NCBI GenBank assembly: GCA_037176845.1
Contig: JAYKXP010000083.1
Coordinates: forward strand, 1-64,000
Origin: Paramarasmius palmivorus
Lineage: Eukaryota > Basidiomycota > Agaricomycetes > Agaricales > Marasmiaceae
Direction of reading: 5' to 3'
Length of the DNA stretch: 64,000 bases
Below, one piece after another: positions 1 through 10,644 of the stretch; position 1 is the first letter of the stretch; each line of letters opens with the position of its first letter. A program made the translations under genes and the position numbers. The notes beneath the pieces were generated by a model that did not search any database, was not told where the DNA came from, and was given only the letters and a program-made list of their open reading frames with translations.

Positions 1-1
1 T

Positions 2-236
2 TGTAACGCCTACGCCTACTTCTCACCATCTATGCATCCCTTACAATCTCCGGTCCCCCATTACCCGTTTACCCGGACTATCACTATATAAACAAGCCCA
101 TTTCTTTACCTTCTATAGTCTTATTTTGCCCAGTACTTGTACCTACGTTGTTATAAAACCTCGTTGTGTCCAGGTCTCGGGTGATTTAAGGCTCTCAGCT
201 ACCATACCTAGACGTCACGTCTAGGGAGCTATTACA
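2..236 (+). repeat. 5' LTR
   Basis: 235 bp, TGTAAC...TTACA. It contains a TATA-like ACTATATAAAC near 82-92, a plausible promoter. Same length as the 3' LTR, with two base differences. Confidence 0.92.
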
Positions 237-300
237 CTTTTTTGGACACAGAGTTACACGTTTGTACTCGTGCTCGAGCTATTACAACCACAACTGCTAC

Positions 301-372
301 CACTTCACTAGCTATCCAGCTAATAACAAAAAATCCCCACTTCACTAGCTACCCAGCTAACAAAAAGATAAA
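301..372 (+). repeat. Two-copy 37-bp direct repeat in the leader of the LTR element
   Basis: CACTTCACTAGCTA starts at 301 and again at 338, each followed by an A-rich tail. It lies in the untranslated leader between the 5' LTR and the ORF. Function unknown. Confidence 0.7.
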
Positions 373-470
373 TTGACCTCGTACCATACAATATTGAGAA
401 CTCAGCACGCCGAAGCTCTCCGTAACATCAAAATTTACCTCGCCCTAGTGAGACGATCACCAAGCGCAAC

Positions 471-1583
471 ATGACCACATCTGGGATCACGGAATGGCCA
501 TGCGAACGCACTGTGAAACCCTATGAGAAATGCAGGTACATGTTCAGAGACCTTGACGACAAAATGGAACAACTCACTGCAAGAATGGGAGCATTATTGC
601 AATGGGTTGACCATGTTGAACAGAATATTCATTATGAAACCCACTTATCCACATATCCCCACAGCGGCGGGGATGACCAATTCGTTCCTGCCAAGGAATA
701 TAACTACTCAACAAGCTCACCTCACGACGAGGAGAAAGACAACTGCTTCACCCTGATGGATGAGACGTCGCAAATGACCAATGCTACTCGCATTAGCCAT
801 AATATTAATAGTCAAAGTGGCAATTTCACTTACTCAGATCAAAGTCACGGATATGTGAAGAACGTTCGGCCAACGACATACTGTGATGACACCACTTCGA
901 CGGAAGACGTCATTGAGCGAGAACATACTCAGCTTACCACAACGCAAGCATACGACTCGGAGACGGAAGCTGAACCTCAATTATCTGATCTTGATGATAC
1001 TAATGCCGATGACTCCGAAAGGAAAGCTGATGGCTACTTACCTAGCCATGGTAGCCATCCTCATGGAGCATTTGACGAGAGCTCTCGGGCAATCGTTATT
1101 CAATACGATAATGATCACCACCAAGTCGGAGAATTTGGCTATGACAATTTTCCGATGGTCGTGGAGCAACAACACGATGGATGTATGCACGATACAAAGT
1201 TACCGAAAGGTAGAATTAAAGACACTTCGGTAACCATAGCGTATAATATGCAGCTGAACAAATGCTTCAGATGTGAACCGATAAGCTCGATGTACAGTTA
1301 CGCCAGGATCTTGACAGATCATATACCTCACAAGTCGTGCAAACTCGAAAAAGGAAATCATTTACCAACTCCGTTTCTACCTATGAACTGGATCATCGGG
1401 AACGATCAATTCTGGACTCACAGAAGTCGCGTGGATGATGGTGGTTATGGTGAAAGCACCATCAAAATGAATGCATACCTTTCACACCCAAAACAGAGGC
1501 TCCCACGCCTCATAACCTTCAATTACCTTGTCGAAAATTTTCATATTTATTCATTCTTCAATCACTACCTCATTAGACTTTGA
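471..1583 (+). CDS. 370-aa ORF of the non-autonomous LTR element
   Basis: This is the only long ORF between the two LTRs. It starts at an ATG in AAC-ATG context and ends at TGA about 150 bp before the 3' LTR. Residues about 20-50 look like a charged amphipathic helix or coiled coil. Residues about 65-240 are acidic, rich in D/E/S/T/H and probably disordered. The C-terminal 100 residues are more ordered and include a CFRC pair near 265. I see no CCHC zinc knuckle, no protease DSG/DTG, no RT YxDD and no integrase HHCC/DDE motif. By position it corresponds to gag, but homology is not evident; it may be a structural or packaging protein, or a sequence captured between the LTRs. The reading frame is intact, which fits the near-identical LTRs. 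Confidence 0.6.
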   Translation: MTTSGITEWPCERTVKPYEKCRYMFRDLDDKMEQLTARMGALLQWVDHVEQNIHYETHLSTYPHSGGDDQFVPAKEYNYSTSSPHDEEKDNCFTLMDETSQMTNATRISHNINSQSGNFTYSDQSHGYVKNVRPTTYCDDTTSTEDVIEREHTQLTTTQAYDSETEAEPQLSDLDDTNADDSERKADGYLPSHGSHPHGAFDESSRAIVIQYDNDHHQVGEFGYDNFPMVVEQQHDGCMHDTKLPKGRIKDTSVTIAYNMQLNKCFRCEPISSMYSYARILTDHIPHKSCKLEKGNHLPTPFLPMNWIIGNDQFWTHRSRVDDGGYGESTIKMNAYLSHPKQRLPRLITFNYLVENFHIYSFFNHYLIRL

Positions 1584-1723
1584 TTGTGGTCGGTTACCTC
1601 GACGGAATGTCTCACGGAACGCCAGCGTGAAGTTCCAATACCCAAAGAAACACGCCGCCACATACAAGTCTATTATTCATCATACCCAAATATATTTATA
1701 CGATTGACCTATGGGCTCAATCT

Positions 1724-1735
1724 GGTGGGGGAGAG
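1724..1735 (+). other. Polypurine tract
   Basis: GGTGGGGGAGAG directly abuts the TG of the 3' LTR at 1736. In LTR elements this is where plus-strand DNA synthesis is primed. It fixes the element's direction as plus. Confidence 0.8.
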
Positions 1736-1970
1736 TGTAACGCCTACGCCTACTTCTCACCATCTATGCATCCCTTACAATCTCCGGTCCCCCATTACCC
1801 GTTTACCCGGACTATCACTATATAAACAAGCCCATTTCTTTACCTTCTATAGTCTTATTTTGCCCAGTACTTGTACCTACGTTGTTATAAAACCTCGTTG
1901 TGTCCAGGTCTCGGGTGATTTAAGGCTCTCAGCTACCATACCTAGACGTCTTGTCTAGGGAGCTATTACA
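1736..1970 (+). repeat. 3' LTR
   Basis: Matches 2-236 except AC/TT near 1951-1952. Followed by CTTTAGC. Confidence 0.92.
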
Positions 1971-2153
1971 CTTTAGCTATTACAGTCTTGTACAACAACA
2001 TGCTGATAACCGGCAACGAAATCTTGATTGCATGTAGGTCTGTACCGCACGTAACGGCGGTGATCTTACCATGACTAAGACTTCTAGACAGCGCAATAGC
2101 AGACGCTATTTTGGTAAGGTTCCGAATTAACCTAGACTGGCGCTTTCTCACCT

Positions 2154-3011
2154 TCCGTAACAGGTATGGCGTAACTTCGTTGTTTGGGGGAGACGATGGA
2201 AGGTTGTTTTGGTACCCCTAGTAATATCACTTATTGTCCATAGTGAGTCACCTATATCTGTATAAACTTACTCTCAATACTGGGCGTAGTTGCGGCGTTC
2301 GGGATCCTTTCTGGATTGTATTTCCGCTTCGAAGCTGTCACCCCTCCAATTTTGATGGTAATCTCAATAAACGACTTGCTCCTTTCTGGGCTCATAGGCG
2401 CGTCACTCAAACGAATTTCATATGGTTCTACAACTCATGCTAGTTATTAGCATTCCAAATATTCTCCGTTCGTCGGCAAGTCAGACAATACCTGGAACGC
2501 AAGTTGTTGGATATGTACACCTGCATTATCGCGGCAACGTGAGTCAACTACATGTTGTTGTTTTTATATAGTGACCCCAACGCAGGTTGGAGTCCGGACT
2601 ATTCTACTCTGCGTTCCTTATCACCACTGCAACCCTTCAGCTGTATCTGATCCCAAGAGAATCCGCAATGTCGGAAAATACAGCGTTATTCTGGACTTCA
2701 GTACGTTCGTGCTTAGTTCGTTCATGGCCCGCCATTGCAGTGAGTCTTTGGTCTTCAAGTATTGCAAATATTGAACCGTCTGCCAGGGAATTACAACATC
2801 TGTTATCATTGTTCGCGTCACCTTGGGCGTTACACTGAACAACCCAGATTATGAAATGTTTCCAATTCGCTCTACTGAGACAGCGCACACACAAGGGACG
2901 ACACGGGTAGCTCGTACATCGCCAATAGAAACACTCGACGAGTCGGGTATCCCGGGGAGAACGTTCAGAGGTGAGGGCGAGTGTGAATTGCAGCCTGAGA
3001 GGAGCTTTTAA
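2154..3011 (+). pseudogene. 3' half of a seven-helix membrane protein gene
   Basis: Only the second half of the family is present. About 2190-2245 encodes VVWGRRWKVVLVPLV, the family's conserved WG-R-W block. About 2476-2535 encodes the RQ...NMY-like segment (MYTCIIAAT), and 2584-2780 the LESGLFYSAFLITTA helix. 2822-3011 encodes the last helix and a charged tail ending at TAA. Helices 1-3 are absent; the LTR element and unrecognised sequence lie upstream. The 2330-2450 stretch does not give clean exons. I read it as a truncated, non-functional paralogue of the genes at 22633 and 27810. Confidence 0.6.
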
Positions 3012-3445
3012 TCTGAGGTGGCTGTCATGGTTGTGTTACTTTTGAGAGGTAACTAGTTATTAAAATCGTTTTGTATCAACGTTTGGTCAATCTCATCTCC
3101 CTTTGAGTCTCTCAATCGCCGAACCATTCACATTACCATGGTAAGCCTGAAATTTGACAATGATTTGTAACAAAAAGCGTTCAACTCCCTCACCAATGTC
3201 GAGATTTGATATCAATAGCACCATTGAAAAAACGCCACATTATGACAGTTTTTCAGATTATAGCCAATGTTTACCTGGAGCCACTGATACTCCTGCGCCA
3301 ATGACCACCGGGATACACCTGTACCCACCGAAAATGCTGTGACCAACGATAATTACTAGCTCAGCTTGTGAGTCTCGTCCTTCCCATATACACAGCCTTC
3401 TGCCGCATAGTCGAATATATAGTCGGACTTCAACCACCGGAAACG
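3012..3445 (+). other. No gene recognised; shares a short motif with 33.6 kb
   Basis: No convincing ORF. About 3087-3110 (CTCATCTCCCTTTGAG) recurs at 33601-33630 next to another family fragment, suggesting both are debris of the same duplicated 3' flank. Confidence 0.4.
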
Positions 3446-5260
3446 GACGCTAAGCGTACAGTGACTGACCATAATCTGATCCCTAGACTATCATAGTCGT
3501 GAAGCGTCTTGTGTATGTATTGATGGATTATTTGATGTCAAAAGCACCCCACAAGCAACCTATTCACCTTCTTGATGAAGGGTCGAAAGATGATTACGAT
3601 GTGATCGATTCGAAGCTGTGTCCAGGAACCAGCGATCCTTTCTCCGTTCCTCCGTGCCTCAAACAACGGTGTAGTTCTACCTCTGGAATACGCAGGGGCC
3701 TTCAAAGCGGGCAAAACGCCTTATCATCCTTCATGATGTATACTTGTTCGGAAACTGCGATGTTTTTGCCACTATTCATAGATTAGTACTCCATATGGAC
3801 ATTATCACCTCCTGTGACAGGATGTTTTGAACAAGGAAAATGGCACGAACGATCCATTTATTTCCACCTGTGCTTGTGAGTACCACTGGTCTCTCCCACC
3901 CACATCCCTCATACATCTCTCGAGCACAACCTCATCCAGCCTTTTGGCCCCATCATTCATTGCTCCGATGTCGAAGCTTGACCAGATCTCTAGACGGCAA
4001 GACATCAAGGTCGGGGAGGACATGTGTCGCAAAGATCTTGTCGTATTGAAATTTTCTATAATCGATATCAATAAACTAAACAATCTCCCTGGCCGTATCA
4101 CGATTCGATTAGTGAATGGCAAATATAAGCAAGAGTGGGCGGAAGCTTTACCTCTAGAGGTGACGGGATGTAAGGTCTGGGAATGGAACGTGACAAGCCA
4201 GCTAGGAAATGTATATAGTCGGAAATCCGCTCGCTGGCAACTGAGATCAGAGATCACACGTTCCTGAGGATAAATCTCCTGTCAAAGCCGCGATTGATGA
4301 CGAGAGTGTGCCATCGGATGTTTTTTGTTCCTAGTTCTGCGCTCAAAAAGGCTTCCGAAAATAGGGAATTTGTAGCCGCCAGGAAGAGAGGGCGTAAAAG
4401 AAAGAAAACGCGATGCACGAAACTTGGCTTTGAAAAATCCATGTGACTCGGATCACACGCCTGCTCGAAATCAAAGCTGTAGTCAATCAGAATTGCCATC
4501 CAGAACACAAACTTTGGAATACCGCGCATCGATTCGGACACACAATTCTTTGCGCGACAGATAGGTACGAATCACACCTCAAAAGATCCGATAAACTCTC
4601 CTCGTACCAGAGCTCTGAGCTATTGATATGAACAGGTAACTTTCTGTCTGTAACTGAAAGACGTACCGCAGCTAAAGGTGTCACCAAGCTCGACTCGGGG
4701 TTTCAGGAAGAGATTTCCAAGTCATTACCAGTACACCATAGCGCCTATTCACGAACGCCGGTGTAAAAGATAGCTGAGATCGACAGGGTAGGATAGATGC
4801 TGTAGTTACATTCCAATCCATGTAAGCTCGGATCTCAGCATATCTCTAGTAATAAAGCAGCTGATCTTGAACGAGCATTACCTGTACGATAAATGGATGT
4901 GCGTTATCGTCCGCGGGACCAATAATTCTAACACTCGATGTGGTTACTGCTGAATAGGAACATGGGAAGCGCCAGTTTTGGCAAGTAAGACATTGATAGG
5001 AACATACTGTATCCCAATATTGTGCCTGAGCTCCTTCGTAGAATTTCAGGAAAGTCCAAAGGAAACGCGTCAACACTCACTGAGGAATACAGTCCTCCCC
5101 TTGACACGATCTACGACATGTAGCCTAGTCTGTGTATGGAGCTTGTACGAAGAGTGATGTGGAACTTGAAGAGTTGTGTCAAGGTTCTTTTCGATGTGAT
5201 AACAAGGAAGAGTGAACGACGATGGATGCTGCGGTTCAAAATCAGCAACCTAGCGCTTGC
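3446..5260 (-). repeat. Dispersed duplication, copy 1 (partner 14230-16050)
   Basis: Several blocks recur in the same order in both copies: CATAATCTGATCCC (3470 / 14243), CTTCTTGATG (3570 / 14311), CCCCATCATTCATTGCTCC (3947 / 14684), CTCGGATCTCAGCATATCTC (4828 / 14741) and ATACTGTATCCCAATA (5005 / 15768). On the minus strand one short frame is conserved: GAMNDGAKRLDEVVLE here and GAMNDGAERLDQVVLE in the partner. That suggests both are remnants of a protein-coding gene on the minus strand. I do not recognise the family, and other frames are broken. Confidence 0.55.
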
Positions 5261-5868
5261 GTCATCCAGATCAACCACGTGCATCACGGTGGTGGCGACA
5301 AATTAGAATCCCAGGATCTGATTTTATATGTATAGTCCATTCTATCCCGTCTCGATGGGCTGATCATTGACATTGAAGGAATCGGAATCATCACCACATC
5401 CCTTGTACTCGTACGTCTAGGATCATAGTTCCTTCGACGAAGATCTTTCTTCATCTCTTGATCAGCCCCTGCATTGTGAGATTCAAAGGCTGAGACATGG
5501 AGAGGTTTGTCAACACACAATACATGACCTGAACGAGCCCAAAAAAACGTACTACTCGATTCGATCACAGAAGGATGCCACAGGGATTCCAAATGTATCA
5601 TCATCCTCGAGTGCTATGGCGGCACCATAGCATTTTCGTCATGCAATCGTTGTTAATCAGAGGTACATACTCCCAAGTTCTTCAGGAATCGGGAAGAACG
5701 CGATACACCAGAGCACCTATTTCTCCCGAAGAACACGTGCATCGACAGACGAATCGCTACCCAGATCACCGATAGCCTCGGGGATTAAAGCCGGTGCCGT
5801 GAATCGAGGAATGCCATGCGGCAACGAAAACCCACCGAGTGTAAAACGAAGATTCATTGCCCTACATA

Positions 5869-5945
5869 GGTGCTACCAGGATTCGAACCTGGGTTTCGGG
5901 AACGACATCAAATATGCGACATCAGAATCCCGAGTGTTGATAAGG
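5869..5945 (-). pseudogene. Decayed tRNA-Gln(CTG) with intron
   Basis: The 3' half is good: acceptor TAGCACC, T arm GGTTCGAATCC and anticodon arm with TTCTGA. The 5' part after CGAGTG is replaced by unrelated sequence, so the D arm and 5' acceptor strand are lost. Not a working tRNA gene. Confidence 0.75.
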
Positions 5946-6099
5946 TAGGCGGCGAGGGATTGTGTTGTCGCTCCTCGGCTAACATTCAGGGTGGATACTG
6001 GTTTTGAGATGGATGAACAAGGCTAGAATAGGCGTGTAAGACCCAGGGAGAAACATAGCCAAACCACGTACCTGCACGGTTGGGCTCCGCACCTTTTAC

Positions 6100-6690
6100 T
6101 CCCCCGTTCTATTCCTAGGGCTTAGGGTATCCACGTGGGTGAGCTTGAGGAACGTCCCGACGATAAGCAGGGGAAGGTACAGAAAACTTGCGTGGGGCGG
6201 CTTGAGTGAAGAAAGCGAGGTAAACGGGAATGGTAGGCTGACATTCCATATCCGAGCTTGTCGTGCGTAGTCCTAGGGAACCGTTCTGTATGAGACAAGG
6301 CCAGGAAACGCGTCACCACTCACAATGGGATTCAATTTTCCCACTACGACACAACACTAGGACTAGTTGGGCTATCGACCTGCGAGCTGATATCGGTCAT
6401 GGAGTCGGCTTGAGATGAATGGTAGCTGGCGGATAGAACTCGAAGCTTGGAATCGAAGAAGAGTGTGTGCCTCGTTGGGAGCCGTTGACGAGATACAGGC
6501 TTTCGGTTTGAAGACTGGGCGATTATTGAGAAGATGAACACAAAGAAGAAAACAAAAACTCACCCTAAGACTTGGACTAAGTCTGTTGGGTGGAAGAGCA
6601 AAAGCGGCGATGAACGTTGCGGTTGAAATTTTTTTTAAAAAAAAACTTAGTGCTTGCGTCATCAACGTGCCTGATAAACCACGTGTCAGC
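6100..6690 (-). other. Gene-like block of the tRNA-flanked unit, 6-kb copy
   Basis: This lies between the tRNA-Gln and tRNA-Lys remnants and matches the blocks at 20.9-21.8 and 25.6-26.7 kb. Minus-strand signals recur in all copies: a start-proximal GATGACGCAAGC (6650-6661), a segment readable as FQPQRSSPLLLF followed by donor GGTGAGT (6567), and a second GTGAGTGGTGACG donor (6325). No continuous protein can be assembled. Probably a remnant of a spliced minus-strand gene of unknown function. Confidence 0.35.
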
Positions 6691-6703
6691 TATGGTACCT
6701 ATA

Positions 6704-6737
6704 CTGAAGACTGCGAGTTCGATCCTCGCGGTGGGCT
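6704..6737 (+). pseudogene. 3' remnant of a tRNA-Lys gene
   Basis: GCGAGTTCGATCCTCGCGGTGGGC is the T arm and 3' acceptor strand seen in the fuller copy at 32174-32273. The rest is missing. Confidence 0.6.
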
Positions 6738-6745
6738 ACTACCAA

Positions 6746-7520
6746 CTCTTTCTGCTCACTTTTTTGCTTATTACAGGGAAATCACGGTCGTTTTGACCTA
6801 CAATTTCTATTACCGTCAATCCGTACTGTTAGCGTTCTTGTTAAACTGTTCCACATCCAATGGATTCTCTGGCGATGGATTGCCGTGATGATTACTGTCA
6901 AGAGATCCAGCTGGAAAACCATTCAGCTTTGGATACCATCAACATTTCTCGAGACGTCGATATTGACGAACACGCTTGCACCAGTACTATATGTGTCCCC
7001 TCCATCTCCGCCACTCTGTAGGTCCTTGAAAAGCCGAGCGGGTTGTTCGAGCGTAGAATCAATGGAGGATCCGGTATTGAATCGTAGTCAAGATAAGGGA
7101 TAGGGAGCTAAGGGGAATGACAATGAGAACGACGAGGAATGGTTCGGAGTCGCGGTTAAGATTGAGTTTCCGGAGAGGCCTCGAGTAGTTTTCTATGGAA
7201 AGAGCCATCAAAATCGAATTACGTTCCACAAAAAGAATGTCCACCAGTCTTCCTGTATATGCGAGTATTTAAGCGAAATAGACCGCAGAAGACCAGAAGA
7301 CATGCTAGAACATGTCGAACATGAGAACGTAGCGGGAGAGGAGCAAGGCCGAGACAATTGCGGAGATAGCGGGACCAGTATCACTCGGAGGTATCTGCGA
7401 GGACGAAAAACCATGTGAAGGTGCGGGGAGGTAAAGATAAACATAAATATCAGCATCCCCTATCAGCAGTTGAATGAAAGCTCGCTGGGAGTCATATGGG
7501 TCATTGTATTCTGGGATCAT
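6746..7520 (-). other. Unrecognised minus-strand ORFs with hydrophobic segments
   Basis: Two adjacent minus-strand frames look protein-like: one starting MIPEYNDPYDSQRAF at 7520, and one with a hydrophobic stretch (FLVVLIVIPLSSLSLIL) at 7059-7244. They may be exons of a membrane protein, but no consistent splice joining was found. The first frame begins inside the left arm of the inverted repeat and runs out of it. Its mirror copy in the right arm is cut off at the arm boundary, so the left side is probably the original locus. Confidence 0.3.
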
Positions 7521-8096
7521 TGCAGTCGAAGACCAGAAATGAGTGCCAAGGCAAGATCAAGCGCGCAACAAGCGCGGAAGTGTCAACATCACCATACACA
7601 GCTGTGTATGACCTACGGTATATTCGAGTAGCGGAGGAAAGGGCTACAAAGAGCTAGGCTGATGCGAGTAACCTGGTAGTCAAGAATCAATGAAGAATCA
7701 ACAAACGTGCAAGGTACGGTATGTAGCTATGAGCGCTAAGACGGGCGCTTTGCAGGACATATTGCATGTCGGCTTGCTGTAGAGAAAGTGAATGCTGGTC
7801 ATGCAGTAAGCGTGTAAACCAGATGGAACTTCAGCTCCTTCCCGGTATCTTCCATTCACAATGGTCAGCACTGTTGATCCCAAATATTTCAATGCTCAGA
7901 GGAATCCGAGCCGTTTTTACTCACATACATCTCCTTCATGGCTTCCTAGGGGTAATCATTCGAGATGTCGCTTTTTACTGGACCGGTGAAAATGTGAAAG
8001 CGACAGCACAATGCGGACCGCCAAATTAATGACCTGCCGGCTCTGATAAACTTGATCTCCGGTAAAGTTGAGGTTTCTAGACAGTACCATTTGGAT
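7402..8096 (+). repeat. Left arm of a 695-bp inverted repeat
   Basis: Reverse complement of 8346-9040. Both arms are 695 bp by my alignment, and translated segments of 87 and 64 codons are identical between arms. The spacer is 249 bp (8097-8345). Arm ends show no transposon-like terminal motif or clear target duplication. Confidence 0.9.
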
Positions 8097-8345
8097 TCCT
8101 TGGTACCTTCATGCGCCTGGAGCCTTGAATAGGATCTGGTTTACACGCTGTCTAACCGTACATACTACATGCTCAATAACGAGTATCTGTCTGTGAATTG
8201 ACTTTGCCACTCCTTGTAGGCACGAGAGTGCTCGAGAAAACATGTATCGGGTTCATTCAAGATATTCCCAGAATTTATTATACTTGTGTGAGAACCTCTG
8301 TGATTGAGCAAAGGGATAGATCCCAGGGACAACTTATGGACAAAC

Positions 8346-9040
8346 ATCCAAATGGTACTGTCTAGAAACCTCAACTTTACCGGAGATCAAGTTTATCAGA
8401 GCCGGCAGGTCATTAATTTGGCGGTCCGCATTGTGCTGTCGCTTTCACATTTTCACCGGTCCAGTAAAAAGCGACATCTCGAATGATTACCCCTAGGAAG
8501 CCATGAAGGAGATGTATGTGAGTAAAAACGGCTCGGATTCCTCTGAGCATTGAAATATTTGGGATCAACAGTGCTGACCATTGTGAATGGAAGATACCGG
8601 GAAGGAGCTGAAGTTCCATCTGGTTTACACGCTTACTGCATGACCAGCATTCACTTTCTCTACAGCAAGCCGACATGCAATATGTCCTGCAAAGCGCCCG
8701 TCTTAGCGCTCATAGCTACATACCGTACCTTGCACGTTTGTTGATTCTTCATTGATTCTTGACTACCAGGTTACTCGCATCAGCCTAGCTCTTTGTAGCC
8801 CTTTCCTCCGCTACTCGAATATACCGTAGGTCATACACAGCTGTGTATGGTGATGTTGACACTTCCGCGCTTGTTGCGCGCTTGATCTTGCCTTGGCACT
8901 CATTTCTGGTCTTCGACTGCAATGATCCCAGAATACAATGACCCATATGACTCCCAGCGAGCTTTCATTCAACTGCTGATAGGGGATGCTGATATTTATG
9001 TTTATCTTTACCTCCCCGCACCTTCACATGGTTTTTCGTC
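8346..9040 (-). repeat. Right arm of a 695-bp inverted repeat
   Basis: Mirror of 7402-8096. It ends at GGTTTTTCGTC; 10 bp further begins the TATA-like CATAAAAG of the lipase gene, so this arm forms the far promoter region of the lipase. Confidence 0.9.
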
Positions 9041-9050
9041 TTTTGAAGAG

Positions 9051-9060
9051 TACATAAAAG
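9051..9060 (+). promoter_or_regulatory. TATA-like box of the lipase gene
   Basis: TACATAAAAG lies about 112 bp upstream of the lipase ATG, followed by pyrimidine-rich sequence typical of fungal core promoters. Confidence 0.5.
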
Positions 9061-9171
9061 CGCGCCTTTGACATTATAGTCAAACCAGTTCCATTCGCCT
9101 TCCCTTCTCCTCCAAGGTGTTCTTGGCTCAGTACCCTGTAGTCTCAGTCATTCTCTCTTCACATTTTCAAC

Positions 9172-10644
9172 ATGAAGACCATTGCCGTTGTATCGACACT
9201 CCTCTCTGCACTCGGTGCGGTCGCCACCCCGGTTCTCAACACTCGACAGAGCGTAACTACGCTCTCCCCGGCACAAATAGCTGCATTCAGGCCAATGTCA
9301 TTCTTCACTGCTGCGAGTTATTGCCCGCCTGCTACGACATTGAAGTGGAACTGTGGACGTGCGTGCTTGTCTAGATCATTCCCATGCTCTGACAGCCTAA
9401 TGGTCCATTCTAGCGAACTGCAACGCAAACAGCGACTTCAAGCCTATCGCTTCAGGTGGTAATGGGCGCTCGGTCCAGTACTGTGAGTGAAGTGAATACT
9501 TGTATTCAGACAGTATCAGTTGAACAACTTTTGTGGCTCAGGGTATGCTGGCTTCTCGCCATCCCTCGATGTGAGTTTCCGTTTGAAAAATGTCAAATGT
9601 TAATCTTACACCTTGCTGGCACACTCTAGAGCGTCATCGTTGCACACCAAGGCACGGATCCTACAGAGATGCAAGTCGCACAGTTTCACTCTCAAACGAA
9701 GCGTAAAAACTGATCCTCGATCTCAAACTAGCCAAGCATTTATTACGGACGCTCGATTCTTCCTACGTTCGCTTAACCCTTCTCTATTCCCTGGATTCAG
9801 CTCTTCGGTGCAAGTACATAGCGGATTTGCGGATGTTCAGGAGAAGTATGTGTAACCGTCTCATTCTTCTATCGACTTCTGGATTCTGATACTATGTAGA
9901 ACCGCAGTGGAGGTCCTTGCAGCAGTGAAAAAGGGCATGGCAGATCATAACACAAACAAGATCATCACCGTCGGACACTCGCTAGGTCGCCTCCCTTCCG
10001 ATTCTGTTCTGGAATGCGACTAACAATGAATCTCTGTGTTTAGGCGCAGCACTTGCACTCATCGACGCAGTCTACCTCCGTGTACAGATTCCTAACGCTG
10101 AAATCCGGACCATCGGATATGGGATGCCGAGAGTTGGGAACCCAGACTTTGCGAGTCTTGTGGATAGGTCTACTTCTTTGACGAGGATTACAAACAAGTG
10201 GGCGTTTCTTGCAACTATGAGTGAGCAAAGAGAGACTAACACACTCTTAGGCATGATTTTGTTCCGATCATCCCAGGTAAGATCTTTCGGTCTTTTCCCA
10301 GACGTTTGTCATGCTGATGATTGTATTCAATAATCGTATAGGACGAAGTTTGGGCTATCGGCACCCCCAAGGAGAGGTACACATCACGACAGATTTGGCT
10401 TGGAATGTCTGTCAAGGCTAGTTACGCGTTTTAGCCATCCCCAACTAGGGAGCTGAATAGGGTATTTATTTTAGGACAAGACAGTACAGCGCCGCGATGC
10501 ACCATCGATGATGTCCCGAACATTCTTCTCGGTAACTATTCATGTTATTAGGCAGTATGTGAACTGAAATTTTTTTGTGAAGGAAATATTCTTGATCATC
10601 CAGGACCTTATGACGGTGTTTTTGTTTTCAACTTGTTGTGTTAG
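9172..10644 (+). CDS. Secreted class 3 lipase (fungal triacylglycerol lipase family), 299 aa
   Basis: Eleven exons join in frame: 9172-9358, 9414-9482, 9542-9570, 9630-9670, 9732-9845, 9900-9985, 10044-10197, 10251-10276, 10342-10416, 10475-10531, 10583-10644 (900 nt). The start MKTIAVVSTLLSALGAVATP is a signal peptide. Lipase_3 landmarks follow: VAHQGTDP near 100, the nucleophile elbow GHSLG with Ser174, HDFVP with Asp229, and DHPGPYDG with His285. The S-D-H spacing resembles Rhizomucor-type lipases, which hydrolyse acylglycerol esters outside the cell. Introns 4 (9671-9731) and 9 (10417-10474) start with GC (GCAAGT, GCTAGT) instead of GT; without removing them the frame breaks. A TATA-like box lies 112 bp upstream and the inverted repeat beyond it. 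If the GC donors are not spliced the gene would be dead, but conservation of the rest argues for function. Confidence 0.88.

Larger units (their letters stand above)
2..1970 (+). mobile_element. Non-autonomous LTR retrotransposon, complete
   Basis: Two 235-bp direct repeats (2-236 and 1736-1970) begin TGTAACGCC and end GCTATTACA, the TG...CA form of retroviral-type LTRs. They differ at only two adjacent bases near 217/1951, so the insertion is recent. A purine-rich tract sits directly before the 3' LTR, and a candidate primer-binding stretch starting TGGACAC lies a few bases after the 5' LTR. The 1.5-kb interior holds one 370-codon ORF and no reverse transcriptase, integrase or protease signature, so it must move with enzymes supplied in trans. 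The 5' flank lies outside the window, so a target duplication cannot be tested. A solo LTR (48366-48599) and an LTR fragment (56091-56191) show that the family has spread here. Confidence 0.9.

Noticed and set aside
1584..1958. ORF running through the 3' LTR
   Set aside because: It covers LTR sequence with TATA and termination signals and has no protein-like features.
7766..8676. Identical 87-codon ORFs on opposite strands as a duplicated gene
   Set aside because: They are identical only because they lie in the arms of the 695-bp inverted repeat; the frame has no family features.
9630..9855. Lipase as a frameshifted pseudogene
   Set aside because: The apparent frameshift disappears when the 61-bp GC-AG intron at 9671-9731 is removed; total length then is exactly 300 codons including the stop.
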